From NCBI GenBank assembly GCA_016781635.1, contig JADDPY010000075.1, forward strand, positions 1-5,410: a DNA stretch of 5,410 nucleotides, in the 5' to 3' direction. A program made the translations under genes and the position numbers. Position 1 is the stretch's first letter. Each line of letters begins with the position of its first letter. Shown here piece after piece: positions 5,397 through 5,410 of the stretch. The notes under the pieces were generated by a model that worked only from the letters and a program-made list of their open reading frames with translations, was not told the origin of the DNA and made no database searches. This stretch comes from Rubrobacter sp. Its GTDB lineage: Bacteria > Actinomycetota > Rubrobacteria > Rubrobacterales > Rubrobacteraceae.

Positions 5397-5410
5397 CGTT
5401 GTCCTGGCGG
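5389..5410 (+). CDS. mraY: Start of the next dcw gene, probably mraY (phospho-MurNAc-pentapeptide transferase), cut by the window end
   Basis: Only seven codons are visible. TTG 5389 opens a frame reading MFSVVLA, a hydrophobic start as expected for a polytopic membrane enzyme, with AAGGAG 10 nt upstream and an 8-nt overlap with murF. In dcw clusters mraY normally follows murF; MraY transfers phospho-MurNAc-pentapeptide from the MurF product to undecaprenyl phosphate to form lipid I. The name rests on gene order, the hydrophobic start and the ribosome binding site, not on family motifs. Confidence 0.55.

Noticed and set aside
1..5410. Mobile element, CRISPR array or defence system
   Set aside because: No transposase or integrase frame, no terminal inverted repeats, no spaced repeat array beyond the 10-bp MraZ-type boxes, and all coding space from 413 on is taken by recognised dcw genes.

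Overview
The window is the 5' end of a bacterial division and cell wall (dcw) cluster on the + strand, preceded by the 3' part of a tRNA gene. Gene order is tRNA(CAT) - mraZ - rsmH (mraW) - an ftsL-like gene - ftsI (class B penicillin-binding protein) - murF - start of mraY. Coding DNA is GC-rich (about 68% in a 60-base line counted inside ftsI). GTG, TTG and apparently CTG start codons are used, and the genes overlap tightly. Gene order, composition and protein style suggest a high-GC Gram-positive lineage; a deep-branching actinobacterium such as Rubrobacter is my best guess, but this rests on general resemblance and not on a search.

Layout. Bases 1-48 are the 3' two thirds of a tRNA with anticodon CAT. 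Bases 51-412 are a non-coding gap of markedly lower GC (45% over 61-180). It holds a hairpin and G-quadruplex-type motif (262-288), a weak sigma-A-like promoter candidate (338-366) and a triple 10-bp-spaced TGGG/TGGA repeat (378-402) that matches the known MraZ operator layout. From 413 to the window end the DNA is almost wholly coding, with every junction overlapping: mraZ/rsmH by 4 nt (TTGA), rsmH/ftsL by 1 nt (TAATG), ftsL/ftsI by 35 nt, ftsI/murF by 4 nt (ATGA), murF/mraY by 8 nt. This is the pattern of one translationally coupled operon.

How the genes work together. MraZ is the operon's likely autorepressor, acting at the repeats in front of its own gene. RsmH methylates 16S rRNA. The FtsL-like membrane protein and the FtsI transpeptidase belong to the septal peptidoglycan machinery. 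MurF completes the cytoplasmic UDP-MurNAc-pentapeptide, and MraY then loads that product onto the lipid carrier to start the membrane steps.

No mobile element, CRISPR array, defence system or wholly unfamiliar gene is visible. The points worth a second look are local: the probable CTG start of mraZ, the MraZ operator overlapping the ribosome binding site, tRNA identity elements pointing to Ile2 and not Met, the 35-nt ftsL/ftsI overlap, a long basic cytoplasmic tail on FtsI, and substitutions in normally well-kept motifs of RsmH and MurF.
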